Positions 1 to 7,606 of a stretch of DNA of 19,957 bases are shown here, piece by piece (within the stretch, counting starts at the first letter, position 1; each line of letters starts with the position of its first letter). Origin of the DNA: Roseovarius sp. Lineage in GTDB: Bacteria > Pseudomonadota > Alphaproteobacteria > Rhodobacterales > Rhodobacteraceae. Made by a program: the position numbers and the translations under genes. A model generated the notes under the pieces. The model did no database searches and was not told the DNA's origin. It saw only the letters and a program-made list of their open reading frames with translations. The stretch lies in the NCBI GenBank assembly GCA_007125415.1, contig SLDH01000228.1, positions 1-19,957 on the forward strand, given 5' to 3'.

Positions 1-1
1 C

Positions 2-640
2 ACCCTTTATGCATGGGGCGCGGGTGTCGGGGGGAATATCACACCGGTGCGGGGCGCGCCGCGCCCCTCATTTGACGAATCCCTGACCGACATTCTGGCC
101 GACCTTGATGCAGCCCTCTTCGTGACCGGGTTCGCACGACGTGGAAGCCTCGTTCTGTTCGGTGATCTGAGCTATTCGAAATCTTCGCGCAAAGGTACGG
201 TCCCGCCCGGCGTGCGCGCCTCGGGATCGCTCAGGCAACGCGCGCTGACATTGGCCGCCGGCAGGCGTGTCCTGCATGGCGATACAACGGTCGATCTGAT
301 GGCGGGTCTGCGGGCATGGTGGATCGAGGGCGAGGTGCGCGTGCCCATGGCAGGTGTCAGCACCTCGCCGGACCGCAGCCTTCTCGATCCGATTCTCGCC
401 CTGCGCGTGAACACGCAACTGGCACCGCGCTGGAGCCTGCTCAGCTATGTTGACCTCGGTGGATTCGGCGTGGGGTCAGACCTGACATGGCAGGTGGCGG
501 TCACGGCCAATTACGAGTTGAACGAGCGGCTCTATCTCTCCGCGGGCTATCGTCATCTGGTCATCGATTATGCAAAGAACGGCACCGTTTTCGATGCCGC
601 CATGAGCGGGCCGCTTCTGGGGCTTACATGGCGCTTCTGA
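2..640 (+). CDS. Outer-membrane beta-barrel-like protein, 3' part
   Basis: This open frame enters from the left edge of the window (first full codon at position 2) and ends at TGA 638-640, so the 5' end is missing. A GTG at 47 is in frame but is probably internal, because the frame is protein-like upstream of it (TLYAWGAGVGGN). The protein shows alternating polar/hydrophobic stretches typical of beta-strands, for example residues reading SLVLFGDLSY, LYLSAGYRHLVIDY and GPLLGLTWRF. It ends in W-R-F with a C-terminal phenylalanine, as expected for a BAM-dependent outer-membrane barrel. The exact family is not recognised; OmpA/OmpW-like small barrels are the nearest impression. It is convergent with the phosphodiesterase gene, with 55 bases between the stops, and belongs to whatever unit lies to the left. 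Confidence 0.7.
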   Translation, partial: TLYAWGAGVGGNITPVRGAPRPSFDESLTDILADLDAALFVTGFARRGSLVLFGDLSYSKSSRKGTVPPGVRASGSLRQRALTLAAGRRVLHGDTTVDLMAGLRAWWIEGEVRVPMAGVSTSPDRSLLDPILALRVNTQLAPRWSLLSYVDLGGFGVGSDLTWQVAVTANYELNERLYLSAGYRHLVIDYAKNGTVFDAAMSGPLLGLTWRF

Positions 641-695
641 ACGGGTCCCGGCCTGTCAGCCGTCACCGCTCGCCTGCTTCGCTGCGATGCCAGAA

Positions 696-1514
696 TCAGC
701 TTTCGAAAGGCCAGGGGCCGCTGATCTCGCCCAGTGCGATCCGGTCCGAAATCAGGCAGGGGTGAGGCTCGGTGATCCACCGATAGAGCGTGACGCCTCC
801 CGGCTCGAATGTCAGGCCGGCTTCGCGCCCGGCCCGGTGATCGAGCGCCACGGCGTGGCCGGTGGCGGGGGCGATCTGGCAGGTGACACGTCCGATCTGC
901 GCGGTGATCGCGCGATGCACATGCCCCGAGATCATGCGCACCTGTCCGGGATGCGCCTCGAGCCGGTCCATCAGTCGCGCGCCGCCTTGCAGCCTGTCGG
1001 CATCCATCGCGAGAATGCCCGTGGGTATATAGGGGTGATGCGTGGCGACAATGGCAGGCTGATCGCCGATCGCCGAAAGCGCCTCATCGAGAAACGCGAG
1101 GCCTTCATCGCAGATCGCACCATGGTGCTTGCCCTCCACGAGGGTGTCGAGACCGATGAGTGAAAACGCGCCGAAATTCCGCGACCAGTGCAAAGGGCCA
1201 TCGGCGGGCATCCAGGGCGCGCCAGAAAGGGCCGCGCGCATGGCCTCGCGACTGTCATGGTTGCCGGGCACAGCCAGCCAGGGCAATTCGAGCGCCGCCA
1301 TGATCTGAAGAAAATGCTTATATTCCTCTGCGCTGCCGTGATCCGTGAGATCGCCGGTGATCACGGCGCAATCCAGATGGGGCAGGCGGGGAAGATGCGC
1401 GTTGATCGTGGCCACAGCCTCATGCAGGGCCGTGGCCGTGTCTGAGCGGCCGCAGGCAAGCGCGCCGGGGGCCACGATATGCGTATCGGTGATCTGGATG
1501 AAGCCGGGCATCAT
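696..1514 (-). CDS. Class III metallophosphodiesterase (GpdQ/CpdA type)
   Basis: A 272-residue calcineurin-like phosphoesterase. All dinuclear-metal motifs are visible: D10-T-H12, G54-D55-L-T-D58, G84-N-H-D87, the T-H-H-P at 157-160 and G196-H-V-H199. This spacing and the length (about 270 residues) match the glycerophosphodiesterase GpdQ and the cAMP phosphodiesterase CpdA (Icc). There is no signal peptide, so it should act in the cytoplasm on phosphodiesters. Its ATG (1514-1512) overlaps the stop of the ABC ATPase gene in an ATGA, which implies translational coupling and a job tied to the imported compound. A second ATG directly follows the first. It is the last gene of the operon. The fold and chemistry are well supported. 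The substrate (glycerophosphodiester, cyclic nucleotide or other) is inference. Confidence 0.87.
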   Translation of the reverse strand: MMPGFIQITDTHIVAPGALACGRSDTATALHEAVATINAHLPRLPHLDCAVITGDLTDHGSAEEYKHFLQIMAALELPWLAVPGNHDSREAMRAALSGAPWMPADGPLHWSRNFGAFSLIGLDTLVEGKHHGAICDEGLAFLDEALSAIGDQPAIVATHHPYIPTGILAMDADRLQGGARLMDRLEAHPGQVRMISGHVHRAITAQIGRVTCQIAPATGHAVALDHRAGREAGLTFEPGGVTLYRWITEPHPCLISDRIALGEISGPWPFES

Positions 1515-2545
1515 GGAGTCCTTTCTTCCGAAGGCAGCAGCAGGATGGCAGACGGGGCGATGGCAAGGCGGACCGTATCACCCGGGCGCGGCGCGCTCTG
1601 CCCTGGATGAAGGGCAAAGAGCGTGCCTGGAGCGGCTTCGGACAAGGCGATGCGGTAATGCGTGCCGAGAAATGTCACGGTCTCCACCCTTGCCTTGAGC
1701 GGGCCAGCGGGATCGAGCCTGATATCTTCAGCCCGTACATAGGCCTGACGGCCCGGAGCCGCCGATGGAAGGGCGAGCACGCCGCCGGGGAGGTGCAACT
1801 GGTCCTCGGTGATGCGCCCCGATAGCGGCATCGCATCGCCGATGAACTGCGCGACAAAAGCCGTCTGCGGGTTTCGATAAAGCGCTTCGGGCGTGCCGGT
1901 CTGGGTGACGACCCCCTCGCGCATGACCGCCACGCGGTCGGCGATCGCCATCGCCTCATCCTGATCATGGGTCACGAAAATGGCGGTGATGGCGAACTGT
2001 CGCAAGAGCAGTGCCAATTCGTCGCGCAATTGCCCGCGCAGTGCCGCATCCAGCGCCGAGAGCGGCTCGTCCAGCAGCAGGATGCGCGGGCGCGGTGCGA
2101 TGGCGCGCGCAAGCGCCACGCGCTGGCGCTGCCCTCCCGACAGCGCAGTGACCGCGCGGCCCGCAAAGGCCTCCAGCCGGCACAGCGCCATGACCTCCTC
2201 GACCCGTGCATTGATCTGCGCGCGGGGCAGTTTCTGCATCTTCAGCCCGTAGCCGATATTGCCGCGCACCGACATGTTGGGGAAAAGCGCGTAGGATTGA
2301 AACACCATGCCGATCTTGCGCCGCTCCACGGGAAGATGCGTGACATCCTCGCCCTCGAAGGCGATCCGCGCGCCCGCATCTGCACGTTCCAGCCCCGCAA
2401 TGATCCGCAGAAGCGTGGTTTTTCCGCACCCCGAAGGCCCCAGCAGAGAAAGAACCTCTCCCTGCCCAACCTCCAGATCGGTGGGCAGAAGCGCGCGTGT
2501 GCCATCTGGAAAGGTCTTGGCTATATTGCTCAGGCTGAGGGTCAT
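1511..2545 (-). CDS. ABC importer ATPase (PotA/FbpC/PhnT type)
   Basis: A 344-residue nucleotide-binding subunit of an ABC importer. Walker A GPSGCGKT is at 36-43, the Q-loop glutamine at 83 (MVFQSYALFPNM), signature LSGGQ at 135-139, Walker B ILLLDE at 155-160, and the switch histidine at 193 (VTHDQDEA). A C-terminal region of about 100 residues fits a TOBE regulatory domain, as in the MOI/POPT importers for polyamines, iron and 2-aminoethylphosphonate. The ATG at 2545-2543 overlaps the stop of the upstream permease (ATGA), and its own stop overlaps the phosphodiesterase start. The open frame continues far upstream (to about 4204) through the permease genes on the same strand; that extension has no homology-like content and is not coding in this frame. 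Confidence 0.93.
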   Translation of the reverse strand: MTLSLSNIAKTFPDGTRALLPTDLEVGQGEVLSLLGPSGCGKTTLLRIIAGLERADAGARIAFEGEDVTHLPVERRKIGMVFQSYALFPNMSVRGNIGYGLKMQKLPRAQINARVEEVMALCRLEAFAGRAVTALSGGQRQRVALARAIAPRPRILLLDEPLSALDAALRGQLRDELALLLRQFAITAIFVTHDQDEAMAIADRVAVMREGVVTQTGTPEALYRNPQTAFVAQFIGDAMPLSGRITEDQLHLPGGVLALPSAAPGRQAYVRAEDIRLDPAGPLKARVETVTFLGTHYRIALSEAAPGTLFALHPGQSAPRPGDTVRLAIAPSAILLLPSEERTP

Positions 2546-3330
2546 TCCGTTATCCTCTGGGCGCGTGCGCTGGCCCATTGCATCGCCATCAGCAGCGGCA
2601 CGATCATCACGAAGAAGACCAGCGTATAGGCCGAGGCCACTTCCAGCCGCATCGAGGCATAGGCGTCGGCGAGGCCGACGGGCAGGGTTTTCAGATGGGG
2701 TGTGTGCAACATCCATGTGAGGTTGAATTCCCCGATGGAGAGGGTCACCACCGTCAGCGCGCCGGCCAGAATGCCCGGCATGGCATTGGGCACCACGATG
2801 TCGAAAAAGCGCTGCGCCGGGCCGGCCCCCAACGTGGCCGCGCCTTCCTCCAGCGTCTGCAGGTCGATGGCCGCCAGAACCGCCAGCACCGAGCGGACCA
2901 TGAAGGGCAATGTATATAGAACATGCCCCACCAGGATGAATGTCCAGCTCATGCGGAACCCCTGATAGCTGCCATAAAGCTGCAGGAGCGCGAGTGCCAG
3001 CGCGAGCCCCGGGATCGCCAGCGGCAGGGAGATGAATTCTTCCAGGATGCGCGATGCCCGCCCGGGTCTGCGCGCCAGCGCATAGGCCGCCGGCACCCCG
3101 AGGATCAGCGTGACCACCAGACAGGCAAGCGCCAACTGGATCGACAGGAAGATGCTGCCCGAATAGAGCGTCCAGACCTCGCCGACCCATCTCAGAGTGA
3201 GGCCCGAGGACAGACCGCGGAAGTAATTCACCGTCAGTCCCGCCAGCACCGACATGACGATCGGGACAAAGAGAAAGGCACAGGCCAGCAGGGTTACAAG
3301 GAGAGGAAGCACCTTTGTGAGCCGTGTCAT
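2542..3330 (-). CDS. ABC importer permease, second subunit (PotC type)
   Basis: A 262-residue integral inner-membrane permease with about six hydrophobic segments, beginning with VLPLLVTLLACAFLFVPIVM. The EAA loop that contacts the ATPase is recognisable near residues 165-190 (EEGAATLGAGPAQRFFDIVVPNAMPG). It pairs with the permease encoded just upstream to form the membrane channel of the importer. The start is decided by a textbook ribosome binding site: AGGAGG lies 7 bases before ATG 3330. The stop overlaps the ATPase start by four bases. The substrate cannot be read from the permease. The PotC/PhnV-like architecture suggests a small charged compound. Confidence 0.9.
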   Translation of the reverse strand: MTRLTKVLPLLVTLLACAFLFVPIVMSVLAGLTVNYFRGLSSGLTLRWVGEVWTLYSGSIFLSIQLALACLVVTLILGVPAAYALARRPGRASRILEEFISLPLAIPGLALALALLQLYGSYQGFRMSWTFILVGHVLYTLPFMVRSVLAVLAAIDLQTLEEGAATLGAGPAQRFFDIVVPNAMPGILAGALTVVTLSIGEFNLTWMLHTPHLKTLPVGLADAYASMRLEVASAYTLVFFVMIVPLLMAMQWASARAQRITE

Positions 3331-3333
3331 CGC

Positions 3334-4137
3334 CTATCCTCCTGCCGCAACGGTGGTGCCTGACAGGCTGCGCGCGATGAGCAGCATCACCCATGTCACC
3401 AGCCCCAGGACAACCGACAGGGCCGAGGCCATGGCGATATTCGCCGACAGGGTGAACTCGGTATAGATCACCATCGGCAGCACATCGATATCCGTGGCCA
3501 GCGTAAAGGCGGTTCCGAACGCCCCCATGGCGGTCGCAAAGGCGATGGCCCCGGCGGCAATCAGCGCCGGAGCAAGAGCCGGCAAGAGCACATCGAGCAT
3601 GATCCGCCAGGGCGGGGCGCCCAGTGTCCTCGCCGCCTCTTCGAGCGACGGGTCGATCTTTTCGGCGGCGGCCATCACGGTGAGCAGCACGCGGGGAATG
3701 GAAAAATAGAGATAGCCCAGAAAGAGCCCCGTGACGGAATAGGCAAAGACCCAGTGACCCGGCAGCATCTGGTTGAAAAGGCCCTGCCGCCCGCCCAGCA
3801 GGATGATCATGAATCCCACCACCACGCCCGGAAAGGCCAGTGGCAGGGTCAGGATGGACAGAATGATGCTGCGGCCCCGGAAGCGGTTGCGCACCAGATA
3901 GAGCCCTGCCGTTGTGGATATGATCAGCGCTGCCGCCGTCGTCGCGAGCGACACAAGGACCGTCTGCACAAGCGTCGAGAGATAGCGCGGCGTCTGCAGT
4001 ATTTTCAGATAGATGGCCCAGCCGTCCACGCCTTCGCCCGACGCAAGGACAAGCCGTGCGATCGGAATGGCAAGGAAAGCCAGCGTGAAGATGGCCAGCG
4101 GCAGAAGGCACAACAGGGTGAAGGTGTCGCGGGTCAA
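3334..4137 (-). CDS. ABC importer permease, first subunit (PotB type)
   Basis: A 267-residue inner-membrane permease with six predicted hydrophobic segments (first LLCLLPLAIFTLAFLAIPIA). It carries an EAA motif near residues 175-200 (EEAARTLGAPPWRIMLDVLLP). The only reasonable start is TTG at 4137-4135: no ATG or GTG lies upstream in frame, and GGAG sits seven bases before the TTG. It ends three bases before the next permease gene. A 73-base gap separates it from the binding-protein gene, which is the loosest joint in the operon. That gap is filled by a strong hairpin, and together with the weak TTG start this should keep permease output well below that of the binding protein. Confidence 0.88.
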   Translation of the reverse strand: MTRDTFTLLCLLPLAIFTLAFLAIPIARLVLASGEGVDGWAIYLKILQTPRYLSTLVQTVLVSLATTAAALIISTTAGLYLVRNRFRGRSIILSILTLPLAFPGVVVGFMIILLGGRQGLFNQMLPGHWVFAYSVTGLFLGYLYFSIPRVLLTVMAAAEKIDPSLEEAARTLGAPPWRIMLDVLLPALAPALIAAGAIAFATAMGAFGTAFTLATDIDVLPMVIYTEFTLSANIAMASALSVVLGLVTWVMLLIARSLSGTTVAAGG

Positions 4138-4164
4138 GAGCGTGCTCCGGCGTGACAGACGGGC

Positions 4165-4198
4165 GGGACGGGCAGTGCAAGGCGGTGCTGCCCGTCCC
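4165..4198 (-). promoter_or_regulatory. Intra-operon stem-loop between binding protein and permease
   Basis: On the minus strand the transcript can form a perfect 11-bp stem (GGGACGGGCAG pairing with CTGCCCGTCCC) with a 12-base loop. It starts 13 bases after the binding-protein stop. No run of U follows, so it is not a classical intrinsic terminator. Such hairpins after binding-protein genes are known to protect the upstream mRNA from 3' exonucleases, as in malE-malF. The stem itself is directly visible; the function is inferred. Confidence 0.6.
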
Positions 4199-4210
4199 CG
4201 ACAAGACGCC

Positions 4211-5206
4211 TCAGCGCACCTCGTTCAGATAGCGATCACCGAACGCCGACTGGACACGCTCCATCTCGGCATAGTCCACGGCAACCGCGCGCTCGTAATC
4301 CGAGGGGGGAAGGAACTTCTCGGCCACCTCCGCGGGCAGATCCACGGGGCGAGCGGGCTGCAGATAGGCATTGGTCCAGATCGCCTGTCCCTGATCCGAC
4401 AGGATGAAGTCGAGCACCCGCTTGCCGGTATCCGGGTTGGGCGCATCGGCCACGAGGCCCATCACGTAAGGCACGCGGACGGAGCCTTCACAGGGCAGGA
4501 CGAACTCGAAATTGCCGTCTTCCTCGTATTTCCCGCGATAGGCGTTGAAATCATAGTCGAAGAGGATCGGGATCTCGCCAGAGACAACCCGCGCGAAGGA
4601 GGTTTGCTTTGGCACGATGGGGTTGTTTGCCGCGAGTTCGCGGAAATACTCGATCGCCGGATCGAAATTGCCCAGATCGCCGCCATTCGCAAGGTTCACC
4701 GCCACGGCACCGGCATAGCCCACAAAGGCCGAGGACGGATCGAGATAGCCGACCATGCCGCGATATTCGGGCTTGGTCAGGTCGGCCCAGCATTGTGGCA
4801 CCGGCGCGCCGCCGAGCGCATTCACATTCACAAAAAGACCCAACGTGCCATAATGGATGGCGAACCAGGCGCCGTCCGGGTCTTTCAGCCCGTCGGGGAT
4901 GTCGTCGAAACCGGCGGGCTTGTAGGGCTCCAACACGCCTTCCGCGGCGGCCTTGATGCCAAAGGTCACGCCGAAATAGGCCACATCGGCCACCGGGCTG
5001 CCGCGTTCGGCCAGAAGCTGGCTCAGGGTCTGGCCGGAATTCTTGTTGTCATGGGGCATCCGGACGCCCAGGTTTTCATCGATTGCCTGCAACATCGAGG
5101 CCCAGTCGGCCCATTGCGGCGGGCAGTTGTAGCAGATGGCTTCTTCTGCCAGTGCCGGTGCGGCGATCGCGGTTGCGAAAATCGCCGAAAGAACAGTATG
5201 TTTCAT
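4211..5206 (-). CDS. Periplasmic solute-binding protein of the ABC importer
   Basis: A 331-residue extracellular solute-binding protein of the iron/polyamine/phosphonate type (class F-like fold by overall pattern). The N-terminus is a Sec signal peptide (MKHTVLSAIFATAIAAPALA, cleavage after ALA at residue 20). The mature protein begins EEAICYNCPPQW, with a C-x-x-C that could be a disulphide. Family-like stretches include DVAYFGVTFGIKAA, YDFNAYRGKYEEDG and a C-terminal QGQAIWTNAYLQPARP. The start at 5206 is fixed by the signal peptide and by AAGGA seven bases upstream, although the frame stays open further upstream into the regulator gene. It lies only four bases after the LacI-type gene, so both share one transcript. 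The ligand is not identified from sequence. Confidence 0.88.
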   Translation of the reverse strand: MKHTVLSAIFATAIAAPALAEEAICYNCPPQWADWASMLQAIDENLGVRMPHDNKNSGQTLSQLLAERGSPVADVAYFGVTFGIKAAAEGVLEPYKPAGFDDIPDGLKDPDGAWFAIHYGTLGLFVNVNALGGAPVPQCWADLTKPEYRGMVGYLDPSSAFVGYAGAVAVNLANGGDLGNFDPAIEYFRELAANNPIVPKQTSFARVVSGEIPILFDYDFNAYRGKYEEDGNFEFVLPCEGSVRVPYVMGLVADAPNPDTGKRVLDFILSDQGQAIWTNAYLQPARPVDLPAEVAEKFLPPSDYERAVAVDYAEMERVQSAFGDRYLNEVR

Positions 5207-5210
5207 GGGT

Positions 5211-6293
5211 TCATCCTTGTTTGAGGTGAGACTTGAGCGAGTGAACAGACGGCGGTCGGGGGGCAACCCGGCCGTCGTCAGGTCTTTCCGCGCGTGGTGC
5301 GGCCAGCGTGGCCCCGGCGCGAAAACTAAAGGGCAGGGGCGGCGGCTGCACCGGCGTGGACCCCCGCAGCATGTCAAGCAGGGTTCGGGCGGCCTGATGG
5401 CCCATGATCTCGGGTGACGTTTCGATCGTGGCCAGTGGTATATCGAGCAGGCGGCCGATCTCGATGCCGTCGAAACCCACGATGGAGAGGTCGCGCGGCA
5501 CCTGCCAGCCCAGCAGCCGCGCGGCCTTTTGCACGGCGATGGCAAGAAAATCGTTTGATGCAAATAGCGCCGTTGGTCCGTTTAGCGAAGCGAGAATCCG
5601 GGCCAGCAATTCGGGCGTGTTGGCCTCGGCCTCGCTCAACTCTATGAGGGCCGGATCAGGCAGGCCGCGTGCGCGACATTCGGCATGAAAGCCTGCATAG
5701 CGATTGCGCGAGCGGTCGGAACTGGCAAAGCGCAAGGCGAGAAAGGCGGTGCGCCTGTGTCCCAGTGCCCAGAACCGCTGTGCCACCTCGCGCGCTGCGG
5801 CGAAATTGTCCACATGGGCGGTCAGGAAACCGTCGAGCGGGTCGTGAAACATCAGCGAGACAGGGGTGCCCCGGAGGCGGGCCGCGTTCAGCGCCGGGCT
5901 TTCTTCGGGTGCGACCATGGTAAGGATGAGGCCATCGACCTCCCGCGCGAGCAGCGTGGCAATCGCATCATTGTCCGCCGCCCCGTCATAATTCGAACTG
6001 GTGATCAACAGGTGGTAGCCGCTGCCAGCCAGAGCCTGCTGCACACCCTGCACCGCTTCAGCGAAGACCGGATTGGCCAGCGAAGGAACAAGGCAGCCGA
6101 TCGTCATCGTCCGGCTGCTCTGCAGGGCGCGGCCAATGGCGCTGAAGGAAAAGCCCAGATCGCGTGCCGCTGTCTCCACCCGGACACGGACCCCGGCGCT
6201 GGCCGGGCCGGACTTGTTCAGGACGCGGCTCGCCGTGGCGACCCCGCACCCGGCCTCTCGGGCAACATCCTTGATGGTGACCTTGGTTTTCAT
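5211..6293 (-). CDS. LacI-family transcriptional regulator
   Basis: A 360-residue LacI/GalR repressor-type protein. The helix-turn-helix and hinge occupy residues 1-60 (VTIKDVAREAGCGVATASRVLN, then the ALQSSRT hinge). They are followed by a periplasmic-binding-protein-like effector domain (IGCLVPSLANPVFAEAVQG; LFASNDFLAIAVQ; LSIVGFDGIEIGRL). The last 30 or so residues are a basic, proline-rich tail beyond the usual end of the family. As the first gene of the transporter operon, four bases from the binding-protein start, it probably controls its own operon through the palindromes at 6325-6359, with release by the imported compound or a product of it. The effector is unknown. Confidence 0.92.
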   Translation of the reverse strand: MKTKVTIKDVAREAGCGVATASRVLNKSGPASAGVRVRVETAARDLGFSFSAIGRALQSSRTMTIGCLVPSLANPVFAEAVQGVQQALAGSGYHLLITSSNYDGAADNDAIATLLAREVDGLILTMVAPEESPALNAARLRGTPVSLMFHDPLDGFLTAHVDNFAAAREVAQRFWALGHRRTAFLALRFASSDRSRNRYAGFHAECRARGLPDPALIELSEAEANTPELLARILASLNGPTALFASNDFLAIAVQKAARLLGWQVPRDLSIVGFDGIEIGRLLDIPLATIETSPEIMGHQAARTLLDMLRGSTPVQPPPLPFSFRAGATLAAPRAERPDDGRVAPRPPSVHSLKSHLKQG

Positions 6294-6324
6294 TCGCGAC
6301 AGCAGTCCCGGAGCAGATGCGTCA

Positions 6325-6338
6325 TGGTAACGTTTCCA
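6325..6338. promoter_or_regulatory. Probable LacI-type operator, upstream site
   Basis: The site reads TGGTAACGTTTCCA, a palindrome with 12 of 14 symmetric positions and the central CG typical of LacI-family operators. It begins 32 bases upstream of the regulator's ATG, where binding would block or follow the promoter. A match to the operator class is visible; binding by this regulator is inferred. Confidence 0.6.
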
Positions 6339-6345
6339 CGCATGC

Positions 6346-6359
6346 TAGCAACGATTCGC
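6346..6359. promoter_or_regulatory. Possible second, weaker LacI-type operator
   Basis: TAGCAACGATTCGC matches the neighbouring operator-like palindrome at 9 of 14 positions and keeps the central ACG. Its centre is 21 bases from the centre of the first site, which is two helical turns, so two repressor dimers would sit on the same face of the DNA. The weak match makes this tentative. Confidence 0.3.
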
Positions 6360-6463
6360 AACAGGCATGTGACAGGTTCGGGCCAGCTGGCCGTCATGTC
6401 TGACGCGCGGCACCCTCCAGGCAGACAGGAGATATCGGAAACCCATTGTTTTAATTCGGGCGC

Positions 6464-7537
6464 TTGATGCCTTCACTCCGCCGCATAAGGGTGCGGCTTG
6501 CGCCGCAATTTCTGAATTTGGGCGTAGCCAAATCCGACGTGCCGAATGAGCGGTGCCTGCCACCTCGCCAGTTACTGTCGGGCGTCCATGTCCATGGGGG
6601 GAAACATGAGCGATCAATCGAAGTCTTCGACTGTGTTGTCGATGGCCTTGCCTACACGGTAACGATATATGAGCAGGATGGTGCGTTCTTTGCCGATATC
6701 AACGTCGTTGAAGGCGCGATGGATGTGAACGCCGTCTACTTCGGTGATGACGATTTTTCCGGGCCGAGCGCTGGCCTGAGAGGCCCGCTCAACATGAACG
6801 GAGCAGGCTCCCGGTTCGAGGGCGAGCACGTGCAATGGGACGACGCCATTGCCCTGAGCAGCCCCGGCCTCGGGCGTGAGGGTGCCGACAAGGAGACATA
6901 CATCTCCGAGGGTGAAACCCTGAGCATTCCGCTCTCCATCGAAAGCCTTGATGACATCGAGTATTTTGGTGTGCGTGCCACATCGACAACGAATGCAGAA
7001 GGCTCCATCAAGGGCGTGTCTGGCGACGCTGAGTTTCATGAGGAGCCGGATGAACGCGATGAACCCGACGAGCCGCAGGATCCGACCTTCGACAAGGTCT
7101 TCTTCACCTATGATCTCGACGGCTTCAACAACCCGGCCTCGGGCTTCGCCATCGAGGCGGAAGAGCCCGATCCCAACCCCTTCAACCTGCCCGCGCTGCC
7201 CGAAGGCACGGAGCCGACATTCGAGAATTATGTCAGCTACTTCGAGGAGATCGGTGGTGACTTCGGCGAGATCGAAACCGTCATCCTTTACGAGACTGAT
7301 GACGATTCGGTGCCGCAGGAATTGTTCCGGCTTGACGCGCCCGAGGAAGGTTTTGCCGATGCAGATGCGTTGCTCGACGCCTTTGACGAGGCGCTGGACG
7401 AGCTTGAGGCGGGAAGCGACCATGAGTCGTCCGAGGCTCTGGATTTGATGGCCGCTATCAGCCTGGCAGCGGATTCGGAAGACGAAATGCCGGCAGCCGA
7501 AGATGATCTGGACGAAGAGCCGGAGCTGGTTCTCTGA
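6464..7537 (+). CDS. Acidic hypothetical protein, 5' end uncertain or frameshifted
   Basis: The family is not recognised. The convincing coding body begins near 6620 (residues reading VFDCVVDGLAYTVTIYEQDG) and runs to TGA 7535-7537. The open frame extends back to a TTG at 6464 with an ATG at 6467, but the roughly 50 residues before the body are basic, arginine-rich, have no ribosome binding site and look non-coding. An ATG at 6606, preceded by GGGGGGA, looks like the natural start but lies in a different frame and stops at 6662. The protein is very acidic, with no signal peptide or membrane segment. It has an N-terminal beta-rich part (FADINVVEGAMDVNAVYFGDDD), an acidic linker (EEPDERDEPDEPQDP) near residue 200, then a second domain starting FDKVFFTYDLDGFN, and a DDLDEEPELVL tail. 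A Rhodobacteraceae-restricted or secreted calcium-dependent protein is possible but unproven. Confidence 0.65.
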   Translation: MMPSLRRIRVRLAPQFLNLGVAKSDVPNERCLPPRQLLSGVHVHGGKHERSIEVFDCVVDGLAYTVTIYEQDGAFFADINVVEGAMDVNAVYFGDDDFSGPSAGLRGPLNMNGAGSRFEGEHVQWDDAIALSSPGLGREGADKETYISEGETLSIPLSIESLDDIEYFGVRATSTTNAEGSIKGVSGDAEFHEEPDERDEPDEPQDPTFDKVFFTYDLDGFNNPASGFAIEAEEPDPNPFNLPALPEGTEPTFENYVSYFEEIGGDFGEIETVILYETDDDSVPQELFRLDAPEEGFADADALLDAFDEALDELEAGSDHESSEALDLMAAISLAADSEDEMPAAEDDLDEEPELVL

Positions 7538-7567
7538 TCTCACGCTTGCATGATCCGATAGATTGAT

Positions 7568-7606
7568 CTGCCCGGTGCGCCAACGTACCGGGCAGGGCCC
7601 TTTTCT
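7568..7606 (+). terminator. Intrinsic terminator after the acidic protein gene
   Basis: CTGCCCGGT at 7568-7576 pairs perfectly with ACCGGGCAG at 7587-7595, extendable inward by a G-U and a C-G pair. TTTTCT follows at 7601-7606. It lies 30 bases after the stop at 7537 and separates this gene from the Ntn-hydrolase gene downstream. Confidence 0.8.

Noticed and set aside
2546..4204. In-frame upstream extension of the ABC ATPase, giving one open frame of nearly 900 codons
   Set aside because: The extension runs through both permease genes on the same strand in another frame and is proline/glycine/arginine-rich without family motifs. ATPase homology begins exactly at the ATG overlapping the permease stop.
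4013..5224. 403-codon plus-strand open frame opposite the binding-protein gene
   Set aside because: It is antisense to a well-supported gene with signal peptide and motifs, has no ribosome binding site, and its composition is typical of GC-rich shadow frames.
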